A stretch of DNA of 64,000 bases, taken from contig NZ_JAKKCM010000004.1 of the NCBI RefSeq assembly GCF_021728395.1, forward strand, positions 62,001 through 126,000, given 5' to 3'. How positions within the stretch are numbered: position 1 is the stretch's first letter; the number at the start of each line of letters is the position of its first letter. The stretch is from Vibrio sp. J1-1 (GTDB taxonomy: Bacteria; Pseudomonadota; Gammaproteobacteria; Enterobacterales; Vibrionaceae). Below the pieces are notes generated by a model that did not search any database, was not told the DNA's origin, and saw nothing but the letters and a program-made list of their open reading frames with translations. A program made the position numbers and the translations under genes. This document shows positions 1 to 8,880 of the stretch, in pieces.

Positions 1-2
1 CA

Positions 3-308
3 GCGGATCGCGCAGCGATGGATATTATTCGTGAGACCGACCCGAATAATCTGGCGGCTCTGGATATTGAATTCGATGACAAACGCATTAAACCACTGCT
101 GTTCCGTTACCGTGCTCGAAATTTCACTGGTACGCTCGATGAACAAGAACAAAGACGTTGGGCACAGCACTGCCGTGAAGTGTTTGAAAGCCAAATCGAA
201 GAGTATATGCTGAATTTAGAAAACTTAGTTCACGAACATGAAAGTGACGAAAAGAAAATAGCACTATTAAAATCCGTATATCGTTACGTAGAGAGCCTAG
301 CCTCTTAA
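3..308 (+). CDS. sbcB: Exodeoxyribonuclease I, C-terminal fragment
   Basis: This is the 3' end of a gene cut by the left edge; the frame is open from base 3. The visible hundred or so residues resemble the C-terminal domain of E. coli ExoI, including an FRYRARNF stretch and a closing helix with an ALLKSVYRY segment. ExoI degrades single-stranded DNA 3' to 5' and acts in recombination and mismatch repair, in contact with SSB. The catalytic exonuclease residues lie outside the window. The in-frame ATG at 18 is internal to the gene, not its start. Identification rests on family resemblance of the tail only, but that tail is distinctive. Confidence 0.88.
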   Translation, partial: ADRAAMDIIRETDPNNLAALDIEFDDKRIKPLLFRYRARNFTGTLDEQEQRRWAQHCREVFESQIEEYMLNLENLVHEHESDEKKIALLKSVYRYVESLAS

Positions 309-333
309 TTTCTTACTTAATCAAGGGCACCTT

Positions 334-741
334 ATGGTGCACTTGTCGTTTTTATATGCTGCCCAAATGATAAAAGATCGATTATTACAACTGACCCAAT
401 TGCTCGTTTCCGTTTTTCTCATCATGGGAGCACTTGGGATTGGAGTTACTATCCAAAGGTTCACAGACACTTCCGTTCCAGGCAGTGTTATCGGCATGAT
501 CCTGTTATTCCTTGCTATGGTAACTGGCCTTGTCAAAGTCGAGTGGGTAAAGACCGGCGCAACTCTATTTATTCGTTACATGATTTTGTTGTTCGTGCCA
601 ATTAGTGTTGGCCTGATGCAGCATTTCGACATGCTCTTTGCCAATGCACTTCCTATTCTTGCAAGTGCGGTCGGCGGTACATTGATCGTGTTAGTGAGTC
701 TCGCATGGCTACTGGATTATCTGCTTAAGGAGAAACACTAA
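334..741 (+). CDS. CidA/LrgA family holin-like membrane protein
   Basis: Small hydrophobic protein of 135 residues with four likely membrane helices, and the motif PGSVIGMILLF typical of the CidA/LrgA family. The family is holin-like. It has been linked to control of murein hydrolases and, in several bacteria, to pyruvate or small-metabolite transport. The ATG at 334 is preceded by AAGGG six bases upstream. A second ATG at 367 has no ribosome site, so the longer form is preferred. It ends one base before the LrgB-like gene, which implies a two-gene operon with coupled translation. The inner membrane is the expected location. Confidence 0.85.
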   Translation: MVHLSFLYAAQMIKDRLLQLTQLLVSVFLIMGALGIGVTIQRFTDTSVPGSVIGMILLFLAMVTGLVKVEWVKTGATLFIRYMILLFVPISVGLMQHFDMLFANALPILASAVGGTLIVLVSLAWLLDYLLKEKH

Positions 742-742
742 T

Positions 743-1420
743 ATGTGGATATTTGTCACTATTGTCGTTTTCCTTGTTGCACGTGAAATTGCAAAAAAAG
801 CGAACCACCCACTTGTGAACCCGCTGCTTATCAGTATTGCGGTCATCATACCCTTGTTGATCTATTTGAACGTACCTTTCGATACTTACTACGCCGACAA
901 CGAAGTGTTTAGTTTCCTACTACAACCTGCCGTTGTGGCTCTCGCTTACCCGCTATATGAGCAGCTTCCTCAAATCAGGGCAAACTGGCGAATCATTACC
1001 TTCGCTTGTGTTCTGGGCAGTGTGATGTCGATGATGACCACGACCCTAATCGCCGTTGCATTTCACACCGAGCTAAGTTTGATCGCGAGTTTGGTCGGTA
1101 AATCAGTGACCACCCCTATTGCGATGGAAATCTCCAGCCACCTTGGTGGCGAAGCGGCGGTTGCCGCGATCCTGGTTCTTCTTGTTGGCTTGCTGGGCGC
1201 AATTGTGGCTTACCCAATCTACAACCTTATCGGGATTAAGCATCCTATTGCCCGAGGTTTAACAATGGGTACCGTATCGCACGCACTTGGTACCGCGACG
1301 TGCGTAGAAAAGCAGCCAGCAGACGCGGCATTCTCTTCTCTGGCGTTAGTGTTGTGCGGCATTATTACGTCGGTTCTGGCACCAAGCTTTTTTGCTTTGG
1401 CTGTCTGGCTGTATCAATAA
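743..1420 (+). CDS. LrgB/CidB family membrane protein
   Basis: Protein of 225 residues with six to seven hydrophobic segments. It carries the LrgB-family blocks around LLQPAVVALAYPLYEQ (about residues 60-75) and the C-terminal GTVSHALGTA motif. It follows the CidA/LrgA gene after one base, the usual arrangement of these partners. LrgB-type proteins act with the holin-like protein in the inner membrane. In plants and Bacillus the fused or paired forms carry glycolate or pyruvate, so murein control may be indirect. No regulator (LytSR or CidR) is visible beside the pair. Family assignment is firm, exact function is not. Confidence 0.85.
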   Translation: MWIFVTIVVFLVAREIAKKANHPLVNPLLISIAVIIPLLIYLNVPFDTYYADNEVFSFLLQPAVVALAYPLYEQLPQIRANWRIITFACVLGSVMSMMTTTLIAVAFHTELSLIASLVGKSVTTPIAMEISSHLGGEAAVAAILVLLVGLLGAIVAYPIYNLIGIKHPIARGLTMGTVSHALGTATCVEKQPADAAFSSLALVLCGIITSVLAPSFFALAVWLYQ

Positions 1421-1764
1421 GAAACGGTTTACGGCCTGTCTATCTTAGGGCAGGTCTTCCCCTTATTCGTTCTTCTACTCTCTTTTACTCTCTTTCCACA
1501 AATTGAAACCCGTTCGCAACCTGACAAACTCTTGTGGATGTAATAGAAGCGACACTCAAATCCCCATTACTTGTCGATATGAGTATGAGTTAATATATTT
1601 AAGAGATCGAAGTAACATTCAACACCTGTGCAATCGAATACATGTGTGACTTCACTCTAACTATGTAACGTGAATTTTAATTGCATTAATTTATGCGATC
1701 CAAAGCACAGTACATTTCTCCACTTTGCATAGAATATCTGTCCATGCAATAACAAGGATTCAAC
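1421..1764. promoter_or_regulatory. lrgB-cdd intergenic region with CytR-like repeats
   Basis: This 344-base stretch has no convincing gene. A weak hairpin at 1434-1458 may end the lrgAB transcript. Close to cdd there are two inverted pairs of TTGCAT-like half sites: TTGCAT at 1681 facing ATGCGA at 1693-1698, and TTGCAT at 1725-1730 facing ATGCAA at 1744-1749. These resemble the GTTGCATT octamers bound by CytR, which controls cdd in E. coli and in V. cholerae. No clear CRP site was seen. The regulator assignment is inferred from half-site likeness and from the gene downstream. Confidence 0.4.
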
Positions 1765-2652
1765 ATGAAAAGTCGCATTGAACAAGCGCTAGCAAGCGCA
1801 CCTGAAGCACTTTCAAACCAACTTGCTCCTATCGTCCTAGCCGACGATTTTGATGCTACTCTTTCAGCACAGCAGTTCGAGCAGTTGCTGTCAGCTACCG
1901 CTCTATCTGACAAAGAGCTGCGTGTTGCTCTACTTCCTGTTGCCGCTGCTTATTCTTACGCACCTATTTCTGAGTTCTATGTTGGCGCAATTGTTCGCGG
2001 ACTTTCTGGCCGTCTCTACTTCGGTGCAAACATGGAGTTCCTTGGTGTTCAGCTGGGTCAAACTGTTCACGCAGAACAATCTGCAATCAGTCATGCTTGG
2101 ATGAAGGGCGAACGTGGTCTTAAAGACATCACGATTAACTTTAGCCCTTGTGGCCACTGTCGTCAGTTCATGAACGAACTGTCCACAGCGAAAGAGTTAA
2201 AAGTCCAATTGCCGGAGCGTGAAGAAAAAACGTTACATGAATATCTACCTGAATCATTTGGCCCTGCCGATCTGGGTATCAAATCGGGCTTAATGGCAGA
2301 AGTTAGGCATCAGTTTGAATGTGATGATAACGATGTGTTAATTCAAAAAGCCGTCGATGCGATGAATATGAGTCATGCCCCTTACACCAATAACCTTAGT
2401 GGATTGGCGTTAGAGCTTGCTGATGGCCGCATTTTCCAAGGTGCTTACGCAGAGAATGCGGCGTTTAATCCGAGCCTTCCTCCTCTTCAAGTTGCTTTGA
2501 TTCAGGTACTACTGGCGGGTGAACCGTTCGAAAATATTAAAGCTGCGGCGTTAGTGGAAAACTCGCAAGGTAAGATCAGTCATCTTGCTGATACACAATC
2601 AACGTTAGAAGCGTTGAATCCCGACATTCCACTTAGTTTTGTTAACGTGTAA
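1765..2652 (+). CDS. cdd: Cytidine deaminase
   Basis: Protein of 295 residues, the size of the E. coli dimeric two-domain form. It deaminates cytidine and deoxycytidine to uridine and deoxyuridine in pyrimidine salvage. The zinc and catalytic signature is visible: HAEQSA near residue 102 (zinc ligand and proton-shuttling glutamate) and the paired cysteines in PCGHC near residues 129-132. The C-terminal half is the degenerate repeat domain found in enteric enzymes. AAGGA lies six bases before the ATG. It stands alone between CytR-like repeats upstream and a strong terminator downstream. Confidence 0.95.
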   Translation: MKSRIEQALASAPEALSNQLAPIVLADDFDATLSAQQFEQLLSATALSDKELRVALLPVAAAYSYAPISEFYVGAIVRGLSGRLYFGANMEFLGVQLGQTVHAEQSAISHAWMKGERGLKDITINFSPCGHCRQFMNELSTAKELKVQLPEREEKTLHEYLPESFGPADLGIKSGLMAEVRHQFECDDNDVLIQKAVDAMNMSHAPYTNNLSGLALELADGRIFQGAYAENAAFNPSLPPLQVALIQVLLAGEPFENIKAAALVENSQGKISHLADTQSTLEALNPDIPLSFVNV

Positions 2653-2672
2653 TTCACATAATGATGTCGATG

Positions 2673-2702
2673 AAAGCTCTACATGATGTAGAGCTTTTTT
2701 AT
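2673..2702 (+). terminator. cdd rho-independent terminator
   Basis: Ten-base inverted repeat AAAGCTCTAC / GTAGAGCTTT with a five-base loop, ending in six T. It sits 20 bases after the cdd stop codon. Confidence 0.9.
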
Positions 2703-2716
2703 TAGCAAAAAACCAT

Positions 2717-2732
2717 ACGCAAACGTTTGCTT
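2717..2732. promoter_or_regulatory. PurR box before purT
   Basis: The 16-mer ACGCAAACGTTTGCTT is nearly the E. coli PurR consensus (ACGCAAACGTTTGCGT). A TATGAT hexamer follows at 2749-2754 as a likely -10 element. PurR with hypoxanthine or guanine as corepressor would repress purT here. A second copy of the box lies before purC at 43423. Confidence 0.85.
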
Positions 2733-2799
2733 TGCGATAAAAATTCAGTATGATCCCCTGCAAATTCTGTCTCATCACTTTATTTTGTAAGGGAACGAT

Positions 2800-3975
2800 A
2801 TGTTCGGTACTGCAACCAGCGCAAACGCTACTCGTGTATTACTTTTAGGCTCAGGCGAGCTTGGCAAAGAAGTCGCGATTGAATGCCAACGACTAGGTCT
2901 GGAAGTCATCGCGTGTGACCGTTATGCGGATGCACCGGCGATGCAAGTCGCTCACCGCAGCTACGTGCTTGATATGTTGGATGGTCAAGCATTAGAAGAG
3001 ATCATCAATAAAGAGCAACCGGCTTACGTTGTTCCAGAGATTGAAGCTATCGCGACCGATAAACTGGTTGAGCTAGAAGAGAAAGGTCTGAATGTCGTTC
3101 CAACAGCAAAGGCGACTAAGCTGACAATGAACCGTGAAGGTATTCGTCGTTTAGCTGCAGAAGAGCTTGAACTCACCACCTCCCCTTACCGATTTGCAGA
3201 CAACTACAATGATTTCAAAGCAGCCGTAGAATTTGTTGGTATCCCTTGCGTGGTTAAGCCAGTGATGAGTTCATCGGGTAAAGGCCAGAGCGTCATTAAA
3301 ACAGAAGCCGATATTGAAAAAGCATGGAACTACGCGCAAGAAGGTGGCCGTACAGGTGCTGGTCGTGTCATTGTTGAAGGCTTCATCGACTTTGATTACG
3401 AGATCACTTTGCTCACCGTACGTGCGGTTGACGGCGTGCACTTCTGCGCACCAATCGGTCACCGTCAAGAAGATGGTGACTACCGCGAGTCTTGGCAGCC
3501 TCAAGTGATGTCAGAAAACGCCATAAAAGCAGCGGAGTACGCAGCGGAAAAAGTAGTGAATGCACTTGGTGGCTACGGGATTTTTGGTGTCGAGTTATTT
3601 GTGAAAGGCGATAAAGTCATCTTCAACGAAGTTTCTCCTCGTCCACATGATACGGGTATGGTAACGCTTATTTCTCAGGAAATGTCTGAGTTTGCACTGC
3701 ACGTGCGCGCGTTTACTGGTATGCCAATCAATCAAATCGTTCAATATGGTCCTTCTGCATCAGCAGTGATTCTCGGTCAAGGTACTTCAACAAACATTCG
3801 TTTTGATAATGTGTCTGAAGCAGTAGCACAACCACAGACTCAAGTTCGCCTGTTTGGTAAACCAGAAATCGACGGTCGCCGCCGCTTAGGTGTTGTGCTT
3901 ACTCGTCGAAACAGTACAGAAGAGTCCGTTCAAGATGCCGTAGCAAGTGCATCAAAGGTAAACATCGTTTACTAA
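2800..3975 (+). CDS. purT: Formate-dependent GAR transformylase (PurT)
   Basis: Protein of 391 residues, the usual PurT length. It uses formate and ATP to make formylglycinamide ribotide, the folate-independent version of step three of purine synthesis. The ATP-grasp fold shows as an N-terminal GSGELGKE nucleotide-binding loop (about residues 17-24), the central [14 protein letters not shown] loop (about 151-164) and [10 protein letters not shown] (about 280-290). AAGGG lies six bases before the ATG. A PurR box and a -10 hexamer stand upstream. It is monocistronic, closed by a bidirectional terminator shared with tpm. Confidence 0.97.
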   Translation: MFGTATSANATRVLLLGSGELGKEVAIECQRLGLEVIACDRYADAPAMQVAHRSYVLDMLDGQALEEIINKEQPAYVVPEIEAIATDKLVELEEKGLNVVPTAKATKLTMNREGIRRLAAEELELTTSPYRFADNYNDFKAAVEFVGIPCVVKPVMSSSGKGQSVIKTEADIEKAWNYAQEGGRTGAGRVIVEGFIDFDYEITLLTVRAVDGVHFCAPIGHRQEDGDYRESWQPQVMSENAIKAAEYAAEKVVNALGGYGIFGVELFVKGDKVIFNEVSPRPHDTGMVTLISQEMSEFALHVRAFTGMPINQIVQYGPSASAVILGQGTSTNIRFDNVSEAVAQPQTQVRLFGKPEIDGRRRLGVVLTRRNSTEESVQDAVASASKVNIVY

Positions 3976-3989
3976 GCTATCTTTCATTA

Positions 3990-4026
3990 ACAAAAAAGCG
4001 CAGCTATATTAGCTGCGCTTTTTACT
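3990..4026. terminator. Bidirectional terminator between purT and tpm
   Basis: A-rich tract, then AGCGCAGCTA / TAGCTGCGCT hairpin arms, then a T-rich tract. It can serve the convergent purT (+) and tpm (-) genes. Confidence 0.85.
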
Positions 4027-4056
4027 TTTTCTATGCACGGAACACGGCATTTAGCA

Positions 4057-4707
4057 TCAAATCGTTTCAATTAAGTACACTTCTTCAGAGAAACGGCTCA
4101 GGCCTTGCTTAGCAATTTTTGGGTGCTCCTCATCCGCTTCGTCCACACTGAGGCAAGTTACTTTGTAACCCGAGAACAGCTGTTCAATCTCATTTACTGG
4201 TACGCTAAATGGAGGACCGGACATCTCCTCCTGAGGGTAATTGAGTGTCACAAGCAGAATTCGGCCACCTGGCTTAAGTAGCTGTTTCAAACGCTCTGCA
4301 TATTCTTCTCGCATCTCTTGTGGCAGTGCAACCAATGCCGCTCGGTCGTAAATAATATCGACTTGAGAAACTGGTGCCGTGAAAAAGTCTCCGGAGTAAA
4401 TAGAGAGCTCATCAAACTGATACAGCTCATGTGTACCACTTATTGGCGTAACAGTTGGGGTATAGAAGTGCTCTGCAAAGAAAGCTCGCACCGCAATTTG
4501 ACTTAATTCAACACCACTCACTTCATCATGCTTGGTCGCCAACCAGACAAGATCTTCAGACTTACCACAAAGCGGAACCAACACGGTGTCTTCGCGTTTA
4601 GGGTTGGTGTGGTGCCAATACTGAGGCAGTAATGGATTTACATCTTCCAAATGGAATCCGATTTTGTTGCTGGCCCACTTATTGTGCCAAAATTCTGGGT
4701 CTCTCAT
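4057..4707 (-). CDS. tpm: Thiopurine S-methyltransferase
   Basis: Protein of 216 residues that begins with the family hallmark [18 protein letters not shown]-binding motif follows: [16 protein letters not shown] near residues 43-58 and GVELSQIAV near 65-75. Bacterial TPMT methylates thiopurines and, in some species, detoxifies tellurite or selenite by methylation. The neighbours do not reveal its natural substrate. The upstream site is modest (GAAAG before ATG). The gene is transcribed divergently from relV across a 315-base gap. Confidence 0.93.
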   Translation of the reverse strand: MRDPEFWHNKWASNKIGFHLEDVNPLLPQYWHHTNPKREDTVLVPLCGKSEDLVWLATKHDEVSGVELSQIAVRAFFAEHFYTPTVTPISGTHELYQFDELSIYSGDFFTAPVSQVDIIYDRAALVALPQEMREEYAERLKQLLKPGGRILLVTLNYPQEEMSGPPFSVPVNEIEQLFSGYKVTCLSVDEADEEHPKIAKQGLSRFSEEVYLIETI

Positions 4708-5022
4708 TTTACTTTCTACTTATCGGCTGAAGTTCGTTTTGTGGAGTAAGACTAATGATTTTTTCGAATTTGTCTATGCCGTTCATCTTTCGTTAATCCT
4801 CAAGTGCTACGATGCATTCACGGTATACGAAATAATGCTGACGTTTAATTAACAGAATAATGAAAATACAAATAGTGGTCTAACGCATAATTCCACTGTA
4901 AACATGAGAGTTAACCTTGGAATGTTTCAAAAGATCCCCATTTATTAATAACAACCTGATTTGCAAATCTTAGCGACTTCTTTGTCCTCATTTTCTAAGT
5001 GTAAGCAAGTTAAGGAGAGTGA
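4708..5022. other. tpm-relV divergent intergenic region
   Basis: AT-rich spacer of 315 bases carrying the promoters of two divergent genes. No operator, hairpin or small gene stood out on reading, apart from the strong AAGGAG ribosome site just before relV. Confidence 0.5.
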
Positions 5023-5796
5023 ATGAGCTTATTTTTACGTACAGCAGCATTGATGCTTTTGGTACTAAGCCGTGCACCTGCATTAGCCGCAATCCCTGTT
5101 GCGCCAAGTAGTGAACAGAATCGTTCTACAAGCCAAAACGAGGTTTGTTCAAAACTATTCAAACATAGCCTAAGCGGTTTATATGGCATTCAAAATATCG
5201 ACTCAAATCCAACTCAGCCATACTCTGATTTTGATATTCTTTACACCAAAGCACACCAAGCTCAGTTCGAACTTGAAACCATCTGTAAAAGTACCGCCCT
5301 TCTCAACGACGCCCAACCTTACTTCGCTGGCGTAAAATCCAAACAACGTGCCGAGGAAAAAGTTGCTTACGAACTGGATGGTCAGGTTGAACGCATCACC
5401 GACCTTGCGCGTGCGACGATAGTTGCGGAAGACGTGGCAAGTTTGGTCTCAATCTATGAAACACTAGAGCGCGAAACAACGATCGTTAAAGTGAAAAACA
5501 GATTTAAAAAGCCGGGACCTTCGGGTTATCGAGATTTAAACTTACTGGTTCGTTTACCGAAAACAAACCTCATTGCAGAAGTTCAGATCCATTTGAAAGC
5601 GATTGCGGATGTGAAAAGTGGTCCAGAGCATGACCTTTATGAAAAAATCCAAAAGCTTGAACGTCAGGCAATGGCAGAAAACCGCCCAATGACTGAATTT
5701 GAAACGGCAGCGATTCGAAGTATGCGCAGCCAAGCCAAGAACTTATACCAGCACGCTTGGCAACCATATTTAACGACACACCTAGAAGCTGCATAA
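5023..5796 (+). CDS. relV: Small alarmone synthetase RelV
   Basis: Protein of 257 residues with a RelA/SpoT synthetase domain (about residues 70-200) and no HD hydrolase domain. This matches V. cholerae RelV, which makes (p)ppGpp from GTP or GDP and ATP. Visible motifs are GVKSKQRAEEK with Lys105/Lys107, ITDLARATIV, GYRDLNLLV and AEVQIH with Glu186. The first 23 residues look like a Sec signal peptide: a hydrophobic run followed by ALAA. That is strange for an enzyme using cytoplasmic nucleotides. AAGGAG stands five bases before the ATG. It is monocistronic, with a strong terminator. Confidence 0.92.
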   Translation: MSLFLRTAALMLLVLSRAPALAAIPVAPSSEQNRSTSQNEVCSKLFKHSLSGLYGIQNIDSNPTQPYSDFDILYTKAHQAQFELETICKSTALLNDAQPYFAGVKSKQRAEEKVAYELDGQVERITDLARATIVAEDVASLVSIYETLERETTIVKVKNRFKKPGPSGYRDLNLLVRLPKTNLIAEVQIHLKAIADVKSGPEHDLYEKIQKLERQAMAENRPMTEFETAAIRSMRSQAKNLYQHAWQPYLTTHLEAA

Positions 5797-5817
5797 AAAC
5801 ATCTTCTCTAAAAGTAA

Positions 5818-5846
5818 CAAACCACCGCTATGCGGTGGTTTTCTTT
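5818..5846 (+). terminator. relV terminator
   Basis: Perfect stem AAACCACCGC / GCGGTGGTTT with a three-base loop and a T-rich tail. Confidence 0.9.
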
Positions 5847-5873
5847 TGCATGCCGACACTAAAATGCACACAC

Positions 5874-5901
5874 AACAAAAGACCACGACCAAGCGTGATC
5901 T
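5874..5901 (-). terminator. ihfA terminator
   Basis: Read on the minus strand, the arms GATCACG and CGTGGTC (one G-T pair) enclose a six-base loop and run into TTTT. It lies about 12 bases past the ihfA stop. Confidence 0.6.
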
Positions 5902-5912
5902 ATTTGGTTAAC

Positions 5913-6209
5913 TTACTGTTCTTTTTTAAGATTTTCTACGCGAGCTTTTAATTTCTGACCCGGGCGGAAAGTCACTACACGTCGAGCAGTAATTGGAATA
6001 TCTTCACCAGTTTTCGGGTTACGACCAGGTCGTTCATTCTTGTCACGAAGATCAAAATTACCAAAACCTGACAGTTTTACCTGTTCGCCACTTTCTAGTG
6101 CCTTGCGAATTTCTTCAAAGAACACTTCCACCGTTTCCTTGGCGTCCCGCTTACTAAATCCCAATTTATCAAACAGGTTTTCCGCCAGTTCGGCTTTTGT
6201 GAGCGCCAT
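5913..6209 (-). CDS. ihfA: Integration host factor alpha subunit
   Basis: Protein of 98 residues, full family length. It forms the IHF heterodimer with IhfB, which bends DNA at sites used in recombination, replication and promoter control. The [13 protein letters not shown] start, [10 protein letters not shown] and the beta-arm [15 protein letters not shown] with its intercalating proline are all present. GAGGA lies before the ATG. In E. coli the gene directly follows pheT. Here it is about 5.6 kb away, beyond a sugar cluster and a pheT terminator, so it must have its own promoter in the gap upstream. Confidence 0.97.
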   Translation of the reverse strand: MALTKAELAENLFDKLGFSKRDAKETVEVFFEEIRKALESGEQVKLSGFGNFDLRDKNERPGRNPKTGEDIPITARRVVTFRPGQKLKARVENLKKEQ

Positions 6210-6744
6210 AAAACTTTCCTCAAAGCTATGTTAAACAATGCTACTTAGTGTAGCGCCAGAGCAGTTTTACCCTACCAATTCAAGAACATATCGGGGTTAC
6301 ATCAGGAAGTGTATGACAAGCTTATGATTTTCGCCAACTTTTTTCTTTGCGAATAAATGGAATATGGCTGTATAAATTATTGTTAAATACCAACATTTTA
6401 ACATTTTTTATTTAGAGAGTTCTTAAATACAAAACCCAACCAGTCGATTCAGCCAGTATAATGATTAATTTCAGAATAAATAACCATTTAATAAATTTGT
6501 TAGGTATAGACCATTTTACAAACACCTGACATAAGACTTGTCGGTATTTCATTGATTTGTAAGTAACTAGGCACATAAACAACCGGACAAGAAGTATGAC
6601 CACTTACCACCGAATTTACTTTTATAAAGCTTGATTAACTCCAAGATTCTCGCTGTTTTACAATGACTCGCTAATCAAAGGTTGATAGTGTGAACCTAGA
6701 TTAACGAAATCATCACATTTCTTACCATCAGTTAAAGTACGGTC
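6210..6744. other. ihfA-AEC transporter intergenic region
   Basis: A 535-base AT-rich region between divergent genes. It must carry the ihfA promoter on the minus strand and the transporter promoter on the plus strand. A 63-codon minus-strand frame at 6412-6603 has no ribosome site and an odd composition, so I do not call it a gene. No repeat or hairpin of note was seen. Confidence 0.5.
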
Positions 6745-7623
6745 ATGATTAATCAAGTCATCAATATTCTTTTTCCTGTATTTGCTCTTGTCGGCGTCGG
6801 CTATTTAGTCGGTCGGCATATTAAGCCAGACTTCCGCTCAATCAATCGAATCAATATTGATGTCTTTACCCCTGCTCTGGTATTTTCTTCTCTTGTTAGC
6901 ATGCCGCTCGATGCTGAACAAGGTCCTCTTCTTTTTGCTGCCATTGTTGCGGTTATCGTCCCCGGATTGGTCATGATACCGATCTGTAAAGCGACTGGAT
7001 TAACTTTCAAGGCCTGGGCTCCGCCACACATGTTTCGTAATAGTGGAAACTTGGCTATCCCGCTGTTTACTTATACGTTCGGAGACGTAGCGCTTTCTTC
7101 AGCAGTTTTGCTGTTTGTTGTATCTGCTTGTCTACATATTAGTCTAGGGGTGATGTTGCTCAGCAGTGGCAACCCGCTAAAACAGATCACAAAGATGCCA
7201 ATATTTTTATCGGCTTCACTCGCATTGGGTCTGAACTTATCAGGAATTGGCGCTTGGGCACCGCTCTATGAGGCGACGGCCTTATTAGGTCAGGCCGCAG
7301 TACCAGTCATGTTGCTTTCTCTTGGGGCACAAATGTGCAACTTACGATTGGATGGTCTGCGAGTAGGCGTAATATGCACCGTACAATCTCTGACTACAGG
7401 AGCGGTTGCTTTTGCTCTTATCTATTGGTTTATTCCGTTACCAACCATGCAATTGCAGATGATGGTACTTTTCACCATGTTACCGCCTGCGGTCATGAAC
7501 TATTTATTTGCAGAGCGACTCAATATAGAACCAATGAAAGTGGCTTCGATGGTGTTATTTGGCAATTTTTTCAGTGTTTTGACGCTGCCTCTTCTTCTCA
7601 CTTACACGTTATCGCTCTCTTAG
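6745..7623 (+). CDS. AEC-family (auxin efflux carrier) transporter
   Basis: Protein of 292 residues with about ten hydrophobic segments. It matches the AEC/MTR permease family: an N-terminal FPVFALVGVGYLVG, a conserved FRNSGNLAIPLF block (about residues 96-107) and LPPAVMNYLFAER near 246-258. Bacterial members export or take up small organic acids such as malonate or malate; the substrate here is unknown. It converges on scrR with 17 bases between the stops. The ribosome site is weak. Its link with sugar use is only positional. Confidence 0.85.
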   Translation: MINQVINILFPVFALVGVGYLVGRHIKPDFRSINRINIDVFTPALVFSSLVSMPLDAEQGPLLFAAIVAVIVPGLVMIPICKATGLTFKAWAPPHMFRNSGNLAIPLFTYTFGDVALSSAVLLFVVSACLHISLGVMLLSSGNPLKQITKMPIFLSASLALGLNLSGIGAWAPLYEATALLGQAAVPVMLLSLGAQMCNLRLDGLRVGVICTVQSLTTGAVAFALIYWFIPLPTMQLQMMVLFTMLPPAVMNYLFAERLNIEPMKVASMVLFGNFFSVLTLPLLLTYTLSLS

Positions 7624-7640
7624 TACATAGAATAACTAGC

Positions 7641-8636
7641 TCAACGATAGTGTAATTTTGCAGGAAGAATCAGATGCTCTGCTTTACGATCTGGCGAATC
7701 GATTAACGCCGCCGCTTGCTCAAATAAGGTTGTAGCAATGAGGTCGCAATCTTGTTCGATAGAGTCAATATGTATTGGTAAGCAATCTAAAATTGGTGAG
7801 TTATCGAACGTTGCTATTTTCACATTAGCATTCAATAACTGATGCTCTGACATATAACGTAAAACACCTTCGAGAATCGAATAAGAAGCGACAAATATTC
7901 GTGTCGGTATACGCCCAATGTCTTGGTGAATTTCCTGCAACATGGCATATCCAGACTCAGGCTGATAATCCTTATGTTTCACTAACTTTGTATCCGACTC
8001 CACGCCAGAGGCCAGTAAAGCTGCCTGATAACCGGAGAACCTATCTTTACTAGGCGAAAGCTCTAATTGCCCGCCCAAATACGCGCACTCTCTAGCTTGT
8101 TGGCAAAGTATTTCTACGACCTGTTGCGTTGCGCTAAAAGCATCCGTTTTGATTGTGGTTAACGAGGTAGACTCAAATATGCGGTCAAACAGAATTACCG
8201 GGGTCTGTTGCGTGATTTCCAGATAAAATGCGTCGTCAGTCATCGCCGTTGCGACCATTAGTAGATCGACTTGCCTCTCTAACAGGCTCTTAACAGCCGC
8301 TTTTTCTTGCTCTGGATTATCTTCAGAAGAGGCAATCAAAAGCTGGTAACCATGACTGCGTGCTAACTTCTCCAATAATTTCGCAGTAGTAGCAAAACCC
8401 ATATTGGCTAAATCAGGTATCACAAGCCCCAAAGTATAAGTACGGTTAGCCTTTAGAGCACGAGCATACAAGCTTGGCGCATAATTGTGCTCATTGACCA
8501 CCGCCTGAACTCGTTTTTCCGTTTCTTCATTTATACGATGTTTCTTTGCGTGACCATTGAGGACAAAGCTCACTGTGGATTTAGAGACTCCAGCGAGCTC
8601 AGCGATATCTGCTAACTTTAGTTTTTTCTTTTTCAC
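7641..8636 (-). CDS. scrR: LacI-family repressor, ScrR/Cra-like
   Basis: Repressor of 331 residues with an N-terminal helix-turn-helix (KLADIAELAGVSKSTVSFVL). The hinge and sugar-binding core are close to those of ScrR and Cra (LGLVIPDLANMGF, QLLIASSEDNPEQE). I chose the GTG at 8636 as start, since GGAAGGG lies just upstream and it gives the standard length. The frame stays open to an ATG at 8753, but that extension of 39 codons looks non-coding. It is divergent from scrK. ScrR-type repressors release DNA on fructose or fructose-1-phosphate-like inducers, so control of the adjacent scrK and scrB is inferred. Confidence 0.85.
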   Translation of the reverse strand: MKKKKLKLADIAELAGVSKSTVSFVLNGHAKKHRINEETEKRVQAVVNEHNYAPSLYARALKANRTYTLGLVIPDLANMGFATTAKLLEKLARSHGYQLLIASSEDNPEQEKAAVKSLLERQVDLLMVATAMTDDAFYLEITQQTPVILFDRIFESTSLTTIKTDAFSATQQVVEILCQQARECAYLGGQLELSPSKDRFSGYQAALLASGVESDTKLVKHKDYQPESGYAMLQEIHQDIGRIPTRIFVASYSILEGVLRYMSEHQLLNANVKIATFDNSPILDCLPIHIDSIEQDCDLIATTLFEQAAALIDSPDRKAEHLILPAKLHYR

Positions 8637-8814
8637 CTTACCCTTCCGTGATGAGTTTCGCTCTGGCTGTTTGGCTTCACCACATCGGAGGTCATCATAC
8701 CGATGAAAATGCTGAAAACCATCACTTTTAGTATCTGGTGTGCAAAGCAGCATTGCCGTCTCGCGGCCTAGATCACAATCAGCATCATTTTTTCTTCTGA
8801 GAAGGTAATTTCCG

Positions 8815-8843
8815 TTGATAAGCTAAATCGTTTTAGCTAAAAA
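8815..8843 (+). promoter_or_regulatory. scrK promoter with operator filling the spacer
   Basis: A TTGATA -35 at 8815-8820 and a TAAAAA -10 at 8838-8843 are separated by exactly 17 bases. The spacer together with the first -10 base forms the near-palindrome AGCTAAATCGTTTTAGCT (8821-8838), centred on CG as LacI-family operators are. A repressor here would block RNA polymerase directly. ScrR is the obvious candidate. Confidence 0.7.
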
Positions 8844-8880
8844 TACTGTCAGCGAAATTAACAGGTTTAAGGTAAGAATT

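Noticed and set aside
6412..6603. 63-codon minus-strand frame between ihfA and the AEC gene
   Set aside because: No ribosome site, odd composition (Leu/Ile/Lys-rich from AT-rich DNA), no family likeness.
8637..8753. Longer N-terminus of ScrR starting at the ATG at 8753
   Set aside because: The extra 39 residues do not look like protein of this family; GTG at 8636 has a good ribosome site and gives the standard LacI length.
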